NCBI GenBank assembly: GCA_028819775.1
Contig: JAPPKV010000021.1
Location: forward strand, 1-19,031
Reading direction: 5' to 3'
DNA: 19,031 nucleotides
From: Gammaproteobacteria bacterium
GTDB lineage: Bacteria; Pseudomonadota; Gammaproteobacteria; Pseudomonadales; Azotimanducaceae_A
The position numbers were made by a program, and so were the translations under genes. Below, one piece after another: positions 18,394-19,031 of this stretch (within the stretch, counting starts at the first letter, position 1; the number at the start of each line of letters is the position of its first letter). The notes under the pieces are model-generated. The model was not told where the DNA came from. It searched no databases and saw only the letters and a list, made by a program, of their open reading frames with translations.

Positions 18394-19031
18394 TCAGCCT
18401 CCGGCTTCCCCGAGGATCAGGTCCGGGAGGAAGAGGCTCGCCTCCGGCCAGAAGGTGACGATCCCGAGCACCACCAGGAGCGCCGCGATGAAGAACACGT
18501 TGACCTTCATCACCTCCGAGATCTCGGTCTTGGCGATGGAGCAGGTGGTGATCAGCACCGAGGCCACCGGGGGGGTCTGCTGGCCCACCGCAAGGCTCAC
18601 GGTGACCATCATGCCGAAGTGCACGGTGCCGATCCCGGCGGATTCGGCCAGCGGCAGCAGGATGGGCACGAGAAGCACGATGGCGGCGGCGCTGTGGAGG
18701 ATGGTTCCGGCGAGCAGCAGCACGCCGTTCAGGATCAGCGCGACCGCCCAGGGGGCGTCCGCCAGGGACAGCACCCACGCCGTCAGCCGCTCCGGAGCCT
18801 GCTGGTTGGCGAGGTACCAGCCGAGAATCGCCGACCCGGCGACCAGCAGCATGACGACCGCGGTCTGCCGCGCCGACTCGGTGAACGCCTCCCGGATCGC
18901 CGCGAACCGGACGGTGCGGTAGCCGACCACTCCCATCAGCAGGGCCAGCAGCACGGCGACCGCGGCCGCCTCGGTGGCGGTGAACCAACCGAGGAAGATG
19001 CCGCCGAGGATGATCGCGGGGATGAGCAGCG
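18394..19031 (-). CDS. dctM: TRAP transporter large permease DctM, C-terminal part
   Basis: The frame stays open to the right edge of the window, so the N-terminus is missing. About 212 residues are visible and comprise several hydrophobic helices (LLVAGSAILGWYLA, AVALILNGVLLLAGTIL, IVLLVPILLPLAESAGI). The family motif region HFGMMVTVSLAVGQQTPPVAS and a helix-rich C-terminus ending LFLPDLILGEAGG complete it. DctM is the twelve-helix permease of tripartite ATP-independent periplasmic transporters, which use ion gradients to import organic acids and similar solutes bound by a DctP protein. DctQ and DctP genes, if present, lie beyond the window. This is ordinary chromosomal content on the right flank. 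Confidence 0.93.
   Translation of the reverse strand, partial: LLIPAIILGGIFLGWFTATEAAAVAVLLALLMGVVGYRTVRFAAIREAFTESARQTAVVMLLVAGSAILGWYLANQQAPERLTAWVLSLADAPWAVALILNGVLLLAGTILHSAAAIVLLVPILLPLAESAGIGTVHFGMMVTVSLAVGQQTPPVASVLITTCSIAKTEISEVMKVNVFFIAALLVVLGIVTFWPEASLFLPDLILGEAGG

Overview
The window is bacterial, very GC-rich at both ends, and lower in GC between roughly 11.5 and 16.1 kb. It looks like the integrase end of an integrative (probably conjugative or mobilizable) island inserted at a tRNA-Ala gene, with a short stretch of chromosome on the right. The phylum cannot be fixed from the sequence. TGA is clearly used as a stop (for example at 2612, 4812, 5280 and 6989), so the standard bacterial code applies.

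Layout. (1) 1-235: non-coding DNA packed with inverted and direct repeats, a possible transfer origin. (2) 236-2971: a type IV coupling protein (TraD/VirD4-like ATPase) whose reading frame is cut by a single in-frame TGA inside a transmembrane helix, then a small unknown gene. (3) 3192-10132: a type I restriction-modification operon in the order hsdM, hepT-like toxin, mntA-like nucleotidyltransferase fused in frame to hsdS, hsdR. (4) 10297-11340: a predicted lipoprotein with a fibronectin-III-like domain and a metzincin zinc protease motif. (5) 11570-16109: lower-GC cargo on both strands: a small unknown protein, a trypsin-like protease, a SEC-C zinc-motif protein, a PD-(D/E)XK-type nuclease candidate and a two-helix membrane protein. 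(6) 16185-17354: a P4-type tyrosine integrase, with iterated short repeats between it and tRNA-Ala(GGC) at 17497-17572. (7) Beyond the tRNA, presumed chromosome: a VapBC toxin-antitoxin pair and the C-terminal part of a TRAP transporter DctM permease.

How the parts fit. The integrase reads away from the tRNA 3' end, the usual design of islands that recombine into tRNA genes. The coupling protein suggests the island encodes or borrows conjugative transfer. The cargo is dominated by defence and addiction functions. The most interesting unit is the type I operon: a HepT-like toxin with an intact RX4HXY motif sits next to its antitoxin nucleotidyltransferase, and that antitoxin is covalently joined to the DNA-specificity subunit. 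If both parts work, toxin neutralization would be physically tied to the restriction complex, a possible built-in guard against loss or inactivation of the system.
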